Shown here in pieces: positions 1 to 9,908 of a DNA stretch of 64,000 bases (position 1 is its first letter; every line of letters begins with the position of its first letter). The notes beneath the pieces are model-generated. The model was not told where the DNA came from, did not search any database, and saw nothing but the letters and a program-made list of their open reading frames with translations. A program made the translations under genes and the position numbers. Source of the DNA: Oscillatoriales cyanobacterium (GTDB lineage: Bacteria > Cyanobacteriota > Cyanobacteriia > CACIAM-69d); contig RDXB01000034.1 of assembly GCA_004292515.1 (NCBI GenBank), positions 62,001 through 126,000 on the forward strand. Reading direction: 5' to 3'.

Positions 1-1235
1 CGCAGGAATGGTGCACCAGCGGCCAAGGCCTGGTAGACCGGATCGGTGGCGGATCCAGGCGCGAAGGTCGGATCGGGTAACAGACCCGCAGGAATCGTCC
101 CTTCCAATAATTGCTGAATCGATCGGCGACAGGCCCGAGCATGGATACCATCCTGTTCGAGGCGATCGAGCAGTTGTTCAAGCGATTGGGGTTCCGGCCC
201 CAAATGGCGCAGCAATGCTGCAAATAGGAAGTAGTGATCGTAGGGTTGGGCGCTATCCCAAGGGGGCTGCTCGGGTATATGGGTTGCCCCGATCGCTACT
301 CGGCCCAGGGCGATCGGGGCGGGGGGTGGCGGCTCCCAGGTCATGATGGCGTTGGGACATTTTTGCCGCAAGTACTGGGCTAACCCGCTGATGGGGTCGG
401 GCGCGGCGGGGGCATGATCCTGAGCCAGATCGGAACTAGCGGCGATCGCCCCGCGCACCAACAAGCGTTCAATTTTTTGGGGCGCAATCCCCGACTGGCT
501 GCAAAGGTGATTGAAGGCCCCGTTCAGGGCATCAAGGGGATCGATTGCATCCAACGGGCTGACCGGGTTATGGGCCGCCAAACCGTGCAGCGCTGCCACT
601 TGTCGGCCAAAGTCGCGATCGATCAGGGTCAGTTGTAGGATTTCCCCTTGTTGATCCAAGAGGCCGCAACAGCCCCAATTACGGGGGCCATCCCAGGCGA
701 TCGCTGCGGCCAACCCCTCAGCAACACTGCTGACCTGGCTGGCCCGAGCCACCAACCCAGCCGCCAAGACCGCTTCCCGCAGGTTCGATCGCCAAGCTTC
801 ACAACTGGGCACGGGATAGGCCACCACCACTTCACTGAGCGATCGCAACACCACGGGCGGCACAGGTTTCCCCGTCGCCGTCACCCAGGGCAGGTGCGGA
901 TCTCGCAGCCGCGCCAGGGAGCGCCCTAGGGTTTCGATCAAGACGGGTAACGGAGCCGATCGCCGCCCACCATCCCACTGCACCACAGGCTGGGCTGTTG
1001 TTGTGCCCGGTGGTCGATAGGCTAGCCCTGCCCCAAACAAGGCTTTGGGTAGGGGAGTGCTCGGTGATTCCCAATCCCACGGCAGGGCCAATTGTGGACC
1101 CTCGGGCGATCGCAAGCCCAGCAGCCCTACCCGATCAAACTGGCGATCGCGCAGGGCCACTGACCAAGTTCCCGCCCCCAAACTCAGACCCAAACACCAG
1201 CGATCGGCAGCCGGAACCAAGCTCGATCGGTTCAT
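1..1235 (-). CDS. Hsp70/actin-fold-like conserved cyanobacterial protein, 3' end beyond window edge
   Basis: Manual reverse-strand translation is open from ATG (1235-1233) to the window edge: MNRSSLVPAADRWCLGLSLGAGTWSVALRDRQFDRVGLLGL...LLVRGAIAASSDL. The N-terminal LGAGTWSVAL resembles the phosphate-1 loop of actin/Hsp70 ATPases. Not in the ORF track (runs off the edge). Start overlaps the upstream stop (ATGA). Confidence 0.6.
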   Translation of the reverse strand, partial: MNRSSLVPAADRWCLGLSLGAGTWSVALRDRQFDRVGLLGLRSPEGPQLALPWDWESPSTPLPKALFGAGLAYRPPGTTTAQPVVQWDGGRRSAPLPVLIETLGRSLARLRDPHLPWVTATGKPVPPVVLRSLSEVVVAYPVPSCEAWRSNLREAVLAAGLVARASQVSSVAEGLAAAIAWDGPRNWGCCGLLDQQGEILQLTLIDRDFGRQVAALHGLAAHNPVSPLDAIDPLDALNGAFNHLCSQSGIAPQKIERLLVRGAIAASSDLAQDHAPAAPDPISGLAQYLRQKCPNAIMTWEPPPPAPIALGRVAIGATHIPEQPPWDSAQPYDHYFLFAALLRHLGPEPQSLEQLLDRLEQDGIHARACRRSIQQLLEGTIPAGLLPDPTFAPGSATDPVYQALAAGAPFL

Positions 1236-4200
1236 TCCTTCTTGGTTTCGTCCAAATCGCTATCGGTCAACAGCGACTCCGACAACAGGGCATCGAGATC
1301 GCCATCAAGCTCACCTAAGGGCGACAAATCAGCCGATTCACCAAACTCCGTGAGGGTCGCTTCCAAGTTGGTCGGATCAAAGCTGGCCGAATCCAGATCC
1401 AAAAAGCCCAGTCCATCGTCATCATCCCCGATCGCCCCACTGGCATCAAGCGGATCGCCAAAGGCCACCATCCCGGCATCCAAGGCAAAGTCCAGGGATT
1501 GGATCTCCAGCGGGTTAGCGGTCAAATCTGCCAGACTCAGATCCGCATCGTCCCCCAGTCCCGGCAAACCATCATCCACATTATCCAGATTGAGGCTTAT
1601 CAAACCAAAATCCAGATTGTCGATCCCGTCTGCATCGTCCGTTAAGTTATCGGACAACGCATCACTCAACAGAGCATCACTCGGTAAGTCAACATTCGAC
1701 AAGTCAACATTCGGTAAATCAGCCGTGGCATCCCAACCCGTTTCCAAGGATTGGTCGATCGCTTCCCCCAAATCCGCCAAATCACCCAGGCTGCTGAGGG
1801 CATCCAGGGTCCCAGTCTGATCAGCCCCTAAGTCACTCACCACCGGGGGATCAGCGCTCAAATCCTCTAGACCAACCTCTCCCCAGTCGCCGCCGACGGG
1901 GTCGAGATCATCCACCTCATCCATCGCCTCGGGAGCCGCATCCACCGCAGCCCCCCACTCATCAGGCAAATCCATCTCCAGAGCAGCAGCTTCCGTCTCC
2001 GGGAGGGTTTCGGGCCAGTTACCCACCATGGCAGCCTCGGAGCCAGGAGCCTCGATCGATTCCTCCAATGCTAAATCGCCCAGATCGAGACCAGCCAAGT
2101 TCTCCAAGGACGCGGATGAGGCCGACTCCGCGATCGGTAATCCCAGATCATCGGTCAAAGACGCTGACAGGGAATCCTCATTCTCGATCGGGGTAGAACC
2201 CAGATCGGCTCCCAAGTCTGTTAGTCCTAGCGCTTCAGAGTCTGACGCTGCACCAAACAGATCCTCATCGAGGGCGAGACCGGCATCAGTGCTGGATTCC
2301 TCAGCGGGCCAATCGAGGTTGGGCAACTCGATCGCAGCCCCAGCCTCCAAGTCAAGATCCGGGTCAAGATCCGGGAGATCACCCAAGGAATCACCCGAGG
2401 AATCACCCAAGGGATCGTCTAGTGAGTCCTCGAAGGTCAGCTCGGAGACCGGTTCACCGCCGCCACCGGCCCAACCCAAGTCAAGATCGGGTTGATCCGC
2501 CCCTTCTGGCTCATGACCCACTACTGACGCGAAATCATCATCCAGCCCTGCGTCCAGATCGTGACCTGCGTCCAGATCGTGATCAATGCCATCGATATCA
2601 TCACCCAGGTCAGCCTCTGGCTCCTCGATCGGCTCAAGGCTAGGCAGCGATCCAGTTTGAGCAAGTTGATCAAGGTTTTGATCAAGATCAAGATCTAAAC
2701 CCAAACCAGCTTCTAGGGGGTCTTCGTCGGCAGCCTCCCAACCCAAGTCGGGCCCAAGGTCGGCAGCGGGCAACTCCAGCTCGTCCGCTAGCCCATCGAT
2801 CGGGGCCTCGGGGGCAAACGCTGCGCCCATCAAGCCCTCAGCCAAATCGGGCAGGCTCTCCGCGCTTTCTTCGGGAGCTGCCAGGGCTGCCTCCCAGTCC
2901 ACTTCCATGGGTGGTGCTTCGTCTATGCCACCGGCCTGACTGATCTCGCCAAAAGTGGGATCATCCCGCAACCCGGCGATCGACTCTAGACCCGCTTCCC
3001 GATCGTCTCCCGCCTCGACCGTGGCTTCCCACAGGCTGGCAGATCCTAAGTCCAGACCCGACGTGACATCAGCAACCTCGGTGAAATTAGCGACATCGGT
3101 GACATCCTCCAAAGTCCCATCATCCGGCAGGTCTAGACCCGGCAACAGATCATCGCCAAAGTCGGTACTGCTGTCGGGTCCGTCCGCCGCCCCATCCAGG
3201 GACAAGCCATCGGATAAATCATCGGATAGGTCATCAGTTCCATCCAGGGACAAGCCATCGGATAAATCACCGGACAGGTCGTCAGTTCCATCCAGGGACA
3301 AGCCATCATCATCCACCGCTGCTTCCCAATCGGGCAGCTCGATCGGGGGCAGGGGATCTTCTGTGGCATCTTCAACCACTGATTCAGCCCCAAAGTCTAG
3401 CTCGCTCGCATTCGCCAGGGACTCGGTGGCTCCATCTAGCTCGATCGCCCCTAAATCCGTGCTGGCCGGATCATCCAGGCTGATTCCTGCCTCCAAGTCG
3501 GGCAGCAAGCCCAGTAACTGATCGTCCGCAGGTTGGGACTCCGCTGGCTCGGTGGCATCTGACCAGGATCCCTCAAACATTGAGTTGGGTTCAGCCACTG
3601 CCGCCGGATCGAGGGGCGGATCGAATGGGTCAAATGCTGACATCACATCCGGTTCCAGTTCGATCGGCAGCGCTTCATCCAACTCAGTCAGCGCATCGCC
3701 AGCCCAATCAGCGATCGGGTCAGGAACTGGCTCATCTCCCACGCCCGGTTGTTGCCAGGCCGACAACTCCGCCCGCAAATCACCTCCCAAGTCTTCAGAC
3801 TCGGAGGCTAACTCGGCGGCCATCGGCGGGGGAGCATTGTCAAAGTCGATCGCCCCTGGGTCTGAAGTTGCTGGCAATGTTGGCGGTTCGATCGCGATCT
3901 GCTCCCACGCCTCGGCTAAGTCACTGGCAGGGTCACTGGCAGGGTCACTAGCGGGGACACTGGCGAAATCTACCCCTGCTGAATCCGCATCGGCATCCAC
4001 AGACCAGTCATCAAAGTTCAGGAGCGACGGCGCTGCTCCTGCCATCTCTGGATCTAGGGTCGGAGCCGCCAATGCACTTTGGCTGGTTTCTAGGACTTCA
4101 AAATCAATATCAGCGACACCCATATCAACATCAGCAACACCCATGTCAATGCTGGGTTCCGGGCGATCGCCACCGTCCGTCACCCGGGACGCATCCACCG

Positions 4201-6115
4201 CCGAGCCGCTGGGGAAGTCCGTCAGGGCCGGCATACCGCCGCCACCCCAATCGGTCAACAGATCATCGCTGGAGTCTAAGGAAATTGTTGGCTCGCTGCT
4301 GACTGCATCCAAATCGGTCAGGTCAAGGCTCGGATCGATCGCCTGGAACTCGGAAACCGGAGTCGCCAAATCCATCCCTTCGGCTAGCAACGGCGATTCC
4401 CAGGGCAAATCCAGGTTCGTGTCATCAGTTCCGTCTGTCATGTCATCGGTGGACTGACCGGCTGGCAGGGGCGGTGCCTCCTCCCAATCAGGCTCCGCAT
4501 CGTAGTCCAGATCGGGCATAGCCAGAATGACATCCATCGCCAGGGGTAGTGCTTCGGCAGCCAGCGGTTCCGGCTCCTCACCCTCTGCAAAGGACGCGGC
4601 GATCGCCCCCGTTGCGATCATGCCAGTAGCCGCCACAGCCAAGGGATCCCAGTCACTCGCCACCGGCAGCTCATCGCCAGGGCCATCATCGGTGGCAGCG
4701 GATGTCTCGGGTTGCGGCTCAGGCAATTGGAAAATGGCATCCACATCGCCGAAGATCTCGTCCTCTAGCCCCCCAATCAGCGTGGGACCGCTGGTATCGA
4801 TCTCCGTCACTGCTTCCGACGCATCCTCCAGCGCGATCGCACCGACCACCAGGAACTCTGGCAGGGATGACGGGGCACTCGCTGCCGTGGTCGGCGAGGC
4901 TAGCGCCCCACCATTCAACTCCTCGGCGCTACTGGACAACTCAGGCGAGGTCTGATCTATTCCCCACAGATCTGGGGGCATCACTTCCCGATCCAGGTCA
5001 TCATTTAGGTCATCTAGGTCATCATTTAGACCATCCAGGGTGGCAAAGTCCACCTCGGTGGCCGCAGCAGTCTCGGCACTGGTCAAGGCTGCATCCTCGG
5101 GCCCAGCCAGGGCTGCCATTGCCAAAGCATCGGGGCTGGTCAGCGCGTCGTTCGGTTGCTCACTGGCATCCTCACTGGCATCCTCGGGAATCGGTGGCGG
5201 CAAGGGTGGCATGGCCAAGCTCGTGGCCGTTAGGGACGGACGCACCAGGCCGCTGCTCCCCACTCTGCTGCTTTCGTCGGCTAGGGTTGCCGTCGGTTCA
5301 CCCGGCAGGTCGCGCCCCAGGGTGGAGGCCAGCCGGCTCAACCAATGGTCTAGAACCGCTTCACTCTCTTCACCCAGCACATGCATCCGTTCTAGGGCTG
5401 CATTCAGGGCTTCTTCGTAGTGCTGAGAGTTGGTTTGCAAGGCCGTGATGATCGCCCCGAGGGTGGTATGCAGACGATCGAGCACCCCACTGGCGGATGT
5501 TTCCAAACTGGCCAAGTCAGCGGTTCCCGGGGCCGAGGTCAACTCTGGCGATCGGGCGACCAGTTGCGAAACCTGTTCGCTAATGCTGGTTTGTAGGCGA
5601 TCGCGCAGTTGCTGCAAAAAGTCGCCGATTAGTTGCTCTTGGTTTGCCTGCTGCTGGGCCAGGGACTGGTAGTACTGGCGCTGATTTTCGAGTTGGGCAA
5701 TTTCTTCGCTGAGGGACTGGCGCTGGTGGCGAAGGGCTTCCAAATCCAGTTGCATCGGTGCAATGGTTTCTTGGCGCAGGCGATCGATATCCTGTTGAAT
5801 CGACTGCAACGCCGCTTGGGTTAGATCGCGCACGGCGGCACTGCTGGCCGAGTCCGAAGCGCTGGTCTGGAGGTCGGGCGACAGGGCATCCCAGGATTGC
5901 TCAACCCAGTTGGGTTCGTTGCTGCCCGCCGTGCTGCCCGCTGTGCTGCCCGGTGCGCTGGCCGGCTGCTCGGCCAGGTCGGCTAAGTAAGTCCGTACCT
6001 GCTCAACCAGGCTGCGGGGCGATCGCACCTCCTCAGCACCATCACTACTCGCAGCAAGGGCCGCGTCTAGGTCGGCTAAAAGACGTTTAATTTGCAAGTC
6101 TCGATCAAGCGTCAC
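1232..6115 (-). CDS. Very large acidic, Asp/Leu/Ala-rich, probably disordered protein with N-terminal coiled coil
   Basis: 1627-aa ORF. N-terminus QSIQQDIDRLRQE...LRHQRQSLSEEIAQLENQRQYYQSLAQQQ is coiled-coil-like; the remainder is low-complexity D/E/A/L with short repeats (DGLSLDGTDDLSDDLS). Confidence 0.8.
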   Translation of the reverse strand: MTLDRDLQIKRLLADLDAALAASSDGAEEVRSPRSLVEQVRTYLADLAEQPASAPGSTAGSTAGSNEPNWVEQSWDALSPDLQTSASDSASSAAVRDLTQAALQSIQQDIDRLRQETIAPMQLDLEALRHQRQSLSEEIAQLENQRQYYQSLAQQQANQEQLIGDFLQQLRDRLQTSISEQVSQLVARSPELTSAPGTADLASLETSASGVLDRLHTTLGAIITALQTNSQHYEEALNAALERMHVLGEESEAVLDHWLSRLASTLGRDLPGEPTATLADESSRVGSSGLVRPSLTATSLAMPPLPPPIPEDASEDASEQPNDALTSPDALAMAALAGPEDAALTSAETAAATEVDFATLDGLNDDLDDLNDDLDREVMPPDLWGIDQTSPELSSSAEELNGGALASPTTAASAPSSLPEFLVVGAIALEDASEAVTEIDTSGPTLIGGLEDEIFGDVDAIFQLPEPQPETSAATDDGPGDELPVASDWDPLAVAATGMIATGAIAASFAEGEEPEPLAAEALPLAMDVILAMPDLDYDAEPDWEEAPPLPAGQSTDDMTDGTDDTNLDLPWESPLLAEGMDLATPVSEFQAIDPSLDLTDLDAVSSEPTISLDSSDDLLTDWGGGGMPALTDFPSGSAVDASRVTDGGDRPEPSIDMGVADVDMGVADIDFEVLETSQSALAAPTLDPEMAGAAPSLLNFDDWSVDADADSAGVDFASVPASDPASDPASDLAEAWEQIAIEPPTLPATSDPGAIDFDNAPPPMAAELASESEDLGGDLRAELSAWQQPGVGDEPVPDPIADWAGDALTELDEALPIELEPDVMSAFDPFDPPLDPAAVAEPNSMFEGSWSDATEPAESQPADDQLLGLLPDLEAGISLDDPASTDLGAIELDGATESLANASELDFGAESVVEDATEDPLPPIELPDWEAAVDDDGLSLDGTDDLSGDLSDGLSLDGTDDLSDDLSDGLSLDGAADGPDSSTDFGDDLLPGLDLPDDGTLEDVTDVANFTEVADVTSGLDLGSASLWEATVEAGDDREAGLESIAGLRDDPTFGEISQAGGIDEAPPMEVDWEAALAAPEESAESLPDLAEGLMGAAFAPEAPIDGLADELELPAADLGPDLGWEAADEDPLEAGLGLDLDLDQNLDQLAQTGSLPSLEPIEEPEADLGDDIDGIDHDLDAGHDLDAGLDDDFASVVGHEPEGADQPDLDLGWAGGGGEPVSELTFEDSLDDPLGDSSGDSLGDLPDLDPDLDLEAGAAIELPNLDWPAEESSTDAGLALDEDLFGAASDSEALGLTDLGADLGSTPIENEDSLSASLTDDLGLPIAESASSASLENLAGLDLGDLALEESIEAPGSEAAMVGNWPETLPETEAAALEMDLPDEWGAAVDAAPEAMDEVDDLDPVGGDWGEVGLEDLSADPPVVSDLGADQTGTLDALSSLGDLADLGEAIDQSLETGWDATADLPNVDLSNVDLPSDALLSDALSDNLTDDADGIDNLDFGLISLNLDNVDDGLPGLGDDADLSLADLTANPLEIQSLDFALDAGMVAFGDPLDASGAIGDDDDGLGFLDLDSASFDPTNLEATLTEFGESADLSPLGELDGDLDALLSESLLTDSDLDETKKE
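3192..3306. repeat. 48-bp in-frame tandem repeat inside the acidic CDS (2 full copies plus a partial)
   Basis: ccatccagggacaagccatcggataaatc... repeats at 3192, 3240 and 3288; encodes a 16-aa repeat on the minus strand. Confidence 0.8.
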
Positions 6116-6824
6116 GACAACAAACCCTTACCCAAACGTTTTGGTTACAGTGCTGATGAGGCAGTTGAGGACAACGGCACCCAACGAGCGGTTGAACTGA
6201 GCAGACCGTTGGTGGGGGAGCGGTTGCGGCGACTCACCCACGGCCAGATCAGCCCGAAAAGTCGGATGAAAAGCCTAACTCGCGTCAGACCCTCCAACCC
6301 ATCCTCAACAGCCACGCCAGCGTTGAGACCGAAGTGCGATCGCCCCGGATGAATCGTCTTAGGCAGTATTGCCCCAGACATTGCCCCAGACAATCACGAC
6401 TGCGAACCCTAGCCCGCTGAGTTTGACTGACCCCACCTCTTAGGCGGATCATCGCTTGCGATCGCACGACTAAAGTCATGGCAGTCGGTTTGGCGATTTT
6501 GCTCGATCGTAGCAACCTCTTCATCGAGCGTAAAGGCAATCGCTACCCCATGCCTAACCGCCTGAGACGCATATCCCTAGCAGCGGCTTGGCTTTGATTA
6601 ACGGGGCTTGCGCTCAATTCACTCCCAATTCCTAGGCGATCGACCTATTCTTTAACTATCCTTAACAACTACCGGAATGGCGAGCGCCCTAGGGCAAATG
6701 CGCACGAACTCTGAGGGTTTGCAGCGATCGTCCCCTCGGCTCACGAGCTAGATAGGGTCTATGCAAAGGTTGCATCAAACGCTCAATCGCAGTTGCCACT
6801 AAACCCGACCCGATCGAGTATTCT

Positions 6825-7556
6825 GTGAATGACTCTTGCGATCGCCCCATGGAAGACCGTCCCACCTCCCGCGACACCCATGCGGATATTGAGCGACTGA
6901 TCGAATCAGCACCTTTCTTTCGGTCTCTGCCGCGCGATGCCGTCGAGATTGCTACTGGTCATGTCGTTACCCGTACCCACCCGTCCAACCAAGTTATTTT
7001 GCTGGAAAATGACTGGGGCGGCTCGGTCTACTTCATCTTGGAAGGCTGGGTCAAAATCCGCACTTACAACCTCGAAGGCAAAGAAGTCACCCTGAACATT
7101 TTGGGGCGCGGTGAAATTTTTGGGGAAATGGCAGCCCTCGACGAAGTACCCCGCTCCACCGATGCCATCACCCTTGCGCCGACCACGATCGGCAGCATTC
7201 CCGCCCAGGATTTCATTACGCTGGTGGAAACTGAACCCCAAGCCGGCATTAAACTCGCCCAATTGATGGGGCGGCGACTGCGACAGGTAAACCGGCGGCT
7301 GCGGCTGCGGGAGTCCGACAGCGTATCCCGCGTGGCGGATATTTTGATGTTTTTGGCTGAAGGGCAGGGTCGCAGCAGCGATCGCGGTGTCGAAATCCCT
7401 AACCTGCCCCATCGGGAACTGAGCAGCCTCAGCGGTTTAGCCCGCGAAACCGTTACCCGTGTGCTGACCAAGTTGGAAAAGAAGGGCTTGATCGAGCGGG
7501 ATAGCGATGTGCTGCGAATTCCCAGCCTGAATGCGTTGGAGCGCACGATTTGCTAG
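6825..7556 (+). CDS. Crp/Fnr family transcriptional regulator
   Basis: cNMP-binding fold (GWVKIRTYNLEGKEVTLNILGRGEIFGEMAALDEVPRSTDAIT) plus C-terminal HTH (LSSLSGLARETVTRVLTKLEKKGLIER). Start could be the second Met. Confidence 0.92.
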   Translation: MNDSCDRPMEDRPTSRDTHADIERLIESAPFFRSLPRDAVEIATGHVVTRTHPSNQVILLENDWGGSVYFILEGWVKIRTYNLEGKEVTLNILGRGEIFGEMAALDEVPRSTDAITLAPTTIGSIPAQDFITLVETEPQAGIKLAQLMGRRLRQVNRRLRLRESDSVSRVADILMFLAEGQGRSSDRGVEIPNLPHRELSSLSGLARETVTRVLTKLEKKGLIERDSDVLRIPSLNALERTIC

Positions 7557-8824
7557 GGCCTGTGTCTGAACCAGCAATGTCTCAACCAGCAATGTCTCAA
7601 CCGGCAATGTCTCAACCGGCAATGTCTCAACCGGCAGCGATCGCCCCAGACTTGGCCCAGCGCCTGGCCGAGCACTTGGCCGCTGAAGGTGGTCAAATCT
7701 CCTTTGCGGACTACATGAGCCTGGTGCTCTACGACCCGCAAGGGGGCTACTACGCCAGCCGCGATCGCCAAATTGGCCCCCAAGGCGACTTCATCACCTC
7801 GCCCCACCTTGGCCCAGACTTTGCCGAGTTGCTAGCGGAGCAAGTGGCGGAATGTTGGGATCGCTTGGGCTGTCCCGATCCATTCCAGATTGTGGAAATG
7901 GGCGCGGGCCAGGGGCAAATGGCGGCTGATTTGTTGCGCCACCTCAAAGGAGCCTACCCCGATTGCTGGCGAGTCACCCAATATCAAATCGTGGAGATCT
8001 CGCCGGCCTTGGCAGCGCTGCAACAAGCGCGACTGGCGGCAGCGGCAGCAGCAACCGATCGCGTGGTTTGGACTCATTGGGACTCGATCTCCCCCGGCTC
8101 GATCGTCGGCTGCTGCTTATCCAATGAACTAGTGGATGCCTTGCCGGTTCATCGGGTGATTTGGCAGGCGGGTCAACTGCAAGAAATCTACGTGACCTCC
8201 GAAGCGGGGCAACTGGTCGATCGGGTTGGCCCCCTATCGAGCGATCGCCTGGCCAGCTACTTTGACGAAATCGGTATTGATTGGGCGGCGGGCCACTATC
8301 CCGAGGGCTACAGCACCGAAGTGAACCTCGCGGCCCTAGATTGGCTGGCTACGGTGGCCGATCGCCTAGGACGGGGCTATCTGATCACGATTGATTATGG
8401 CTACGAAGCCGATCGGTTCTATCACCCCAGTCGATCGGGTGGCACCTTACAGTGCTACACCAACCACGCCCACCACAACGATCCCTATTGGCAACCTGGC
8501 CAGCAGGACTTGACCGCCCATGTGGACTTCACGGCGCTGGAACGTTGGGGCGATCGGCTGGGGCTAACGACCTTGGGCTTTACGCGCCAAAGTTTATTTT
8601 TGATGGCGTTGGGATTGGGCGATCGGTTGATGGCCCTCAGCGGCGGCGCTGGCCTGGCGCGCCCCGACGATGTGCACCATATTTTTCAACGACGTGATAC
8701 GCTCCATCGGTTGATCGATCCATCTGGATTAGGCAACTTTGGTGTGTTGATCCAAGCCAAAGGCCTGACGGATGCCGAGCGCGAGACCCCGTTAACCGGC
8801 TTGAGCACCCCAGCGGGCTGGTAG
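7550..8824 (+). CDS. MidA/NDUFAF7-like SAM-dependent methyltransferase (DUF185 family)
   Basis: QIVEMGAGQGQMAADLLRHL and FITSPHLGPDFAELLAEQVAECW motifs; start ambiguous because of repeated in-frame ATGs. Confidence 0.85.
   Translation: MLGPVSEPAMSQPAMSQPAMSQPAMSQPAAIAPDLAQRLAEHLAAEGGQISFADYMSLVLYDPQGGYYASRDRQIGPQGDFITSPHLGPDFAELLAEQVAECWDRLGCPDPFQIVEMGAGQGQMAADLLRHLKGAYPDCWRVTQYQIVEISPALAALQQARLAAAAAATDRVVWTHWDSISPGSIVGCCLSNELVDALPVHRVIWQAGQLQEIYVTSEAGQLVDRVGPLSSDRLASYFDEIGIDWAAGHYPEGYSTEVNLAALDWLATVADRLGRGYLITIDYGYEADRFYHPSRSGGTLQCYTNHAHHNDPYWQPGQQDLTAHVDFTALERWGDRLGLTTLGFTRQSLFLMALGLGDRLMALSGGAGLARPDDVHHIFQRRDTLHRLIDPSGLGNFGVLIQAKGLTDAERETPLTGLSTPAGW
7575..7634. repeat. 15-bp tandem repeat x4 at the 5' end of the midA-like CDS
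   Basis: caatgtctcaaccRg x4; each unit carries an in-frame ATG (7577, 7592, 7607, 7622). Confidence 0.9.
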
Positions 8825-8974
8825 CGATCGCCCGCTCTGGGCGATTGGCTGGCGATTGGCTTTAGGATTGAAAAGCGTGCCAACTTGGACTCATTCCCAG
8901 TTCCAATTGCTCGTTTCCAGTTCTGATACCAACGCCTTCCACCCTACTTCTGAGCAACCATTCCCTAAGTCATC

Positions 8975-9226
8975 ATGGTTACGCCCGATCGAATCACCAC
9001 CGCCATTAAGGCCAACCTGCCCGATGCGGAAATCCAGCTTGCAGGCGACGGCGACCACTACGAGGCGATCGTTGTCTCCGCTGCTTTTGCTGGCAAAACC
9101 CGCGTTCAGCAACACCAACTGGTCTATGGTGCGGTAAAAGAAGATTTACGGAGCGGCTCGCTCCACGCCCTAGCCCTCAGAACCTTTACCCCCGAAGCCT
9201 GGGCTGCTCAACAGGCAACGGCCTAA
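8975..9226 (+). CDS. bolA: BolA family protein
   Basis: ITTAIKANLPDAEIQLAGDGDHYEAIVVSAAFAGKTRVQQHQLVYGAVKEDLRSGSLHALALRTFTPEAW. Confidence 0.88.
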   Translation: MVTPDRITTAIKANLPDAEIQLAGDGDHYEAIVVSAAFAGKTRVQQHQLVYGAVKEDLRSGSLHALALRTFTPEAWAAQQATA

Positions 9227-9356
9227 TTCACAGCCTGATTCGTCGATCGCGACAAGCGATCGCCCCCATGATTTTCACCCATGCGGGAATCATGGTTGAT
9301 TCATTTCTGGTTGATTTGCTTCATCAATCTCGTTGATTTTGGTTTACACAGACCCT

Positions 9357-9680
9357 ATGACTCCTGAAACTCAAGCCCAAATTACCAGCCTGGTTCAAGA
9401 CAACAAAGTGATGTTGTTTATGAAGGGGACGAAGTTGATGCCCATGTGCGGTTTCTCGAATACCGTCGTGCAAATTTTAAATGCAGCAGGCGTGCCGTTC
9501 GAGACCCTGAATGTGCTTGATCATCCCGAGATTCGTGAAGGGATCAAGGAATTTTCTGACTGGCAGACGATTCCGCAACTGTATATCAACGGTGAATTTG
9601 TCGGCGGGTCTGACATTGCGATCGAGCTGTACCAAAGCGGTGAATTGCAACAGATGCTGGAAGTGGCCCTCGCCTCCTAG
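9357..9680 (+). CDS. grxD: Monothiol glutaredoxin (Grx4 family)
   Basis: MFMKGTKLMPMCGFSNTVVQIL...WQTIPQLYINGEFVGGSDI; CGFS active site. ATG at 9357 preferred over TTG at 9333. Confidence 0.93.
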   Translation: MTPETQAQITSLVQDNKVMLFMKGTKLMPMCGFSNTVVQILNAAGVPFETLNVLDHPEIREGIKEFSDWQTIPQLYINGEFVGGSDIAIELYQSGELQQMLEVALAS

Positions 9681-9685
9681 TGATT

Positions 9686-9771
9686 GACACAGACAAGGGG
9701 CTTAAGCCCCTTGTTCCCAAGACTATTGGGACTTGGCAAGTACCAATCAGATACTTTTCAAAAATCCTCTA
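9686..9771 (-). repeat. Copy of palindrome-containing interspersed (MITE-like) repeat
   Basis: Perfect palindrome ACAAGGGGCTTAAGCCCCTTGT at 9693-9714; reverse complement matches 52282 onward. Confidence 0.8.
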
Positions 9772-9908
9772 AAGCGATGCACTGGAACGCGCCGGCCAAA
9801 TGGCGATCGCCGGCCGCCCAGCGCAACCTAAACAGCAAATTTGTTAGGGTAGGAGCAATCCTGCCCTGCTTCTGTTGCTCCTTTGATCATGATTTTGGCT
9901 AGCGAGTT

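Noticed and set aside
3552-4457. Plus-strand 301-aa ORF opposite the acidic gene
   Set aside because: Antisense shadow of the acidic CDS: Ser/Gly/Ala low complexity with no domain, opened by codon bias of the real gene.
9686-9714. Simple Rho-independent terminator after grxD
   Set aside because: Palindrome recurs with conserved flanks in many other intergenic sites and lacks a T-run, so an interspersed repeat is the better description, though it may also terminate transcription.
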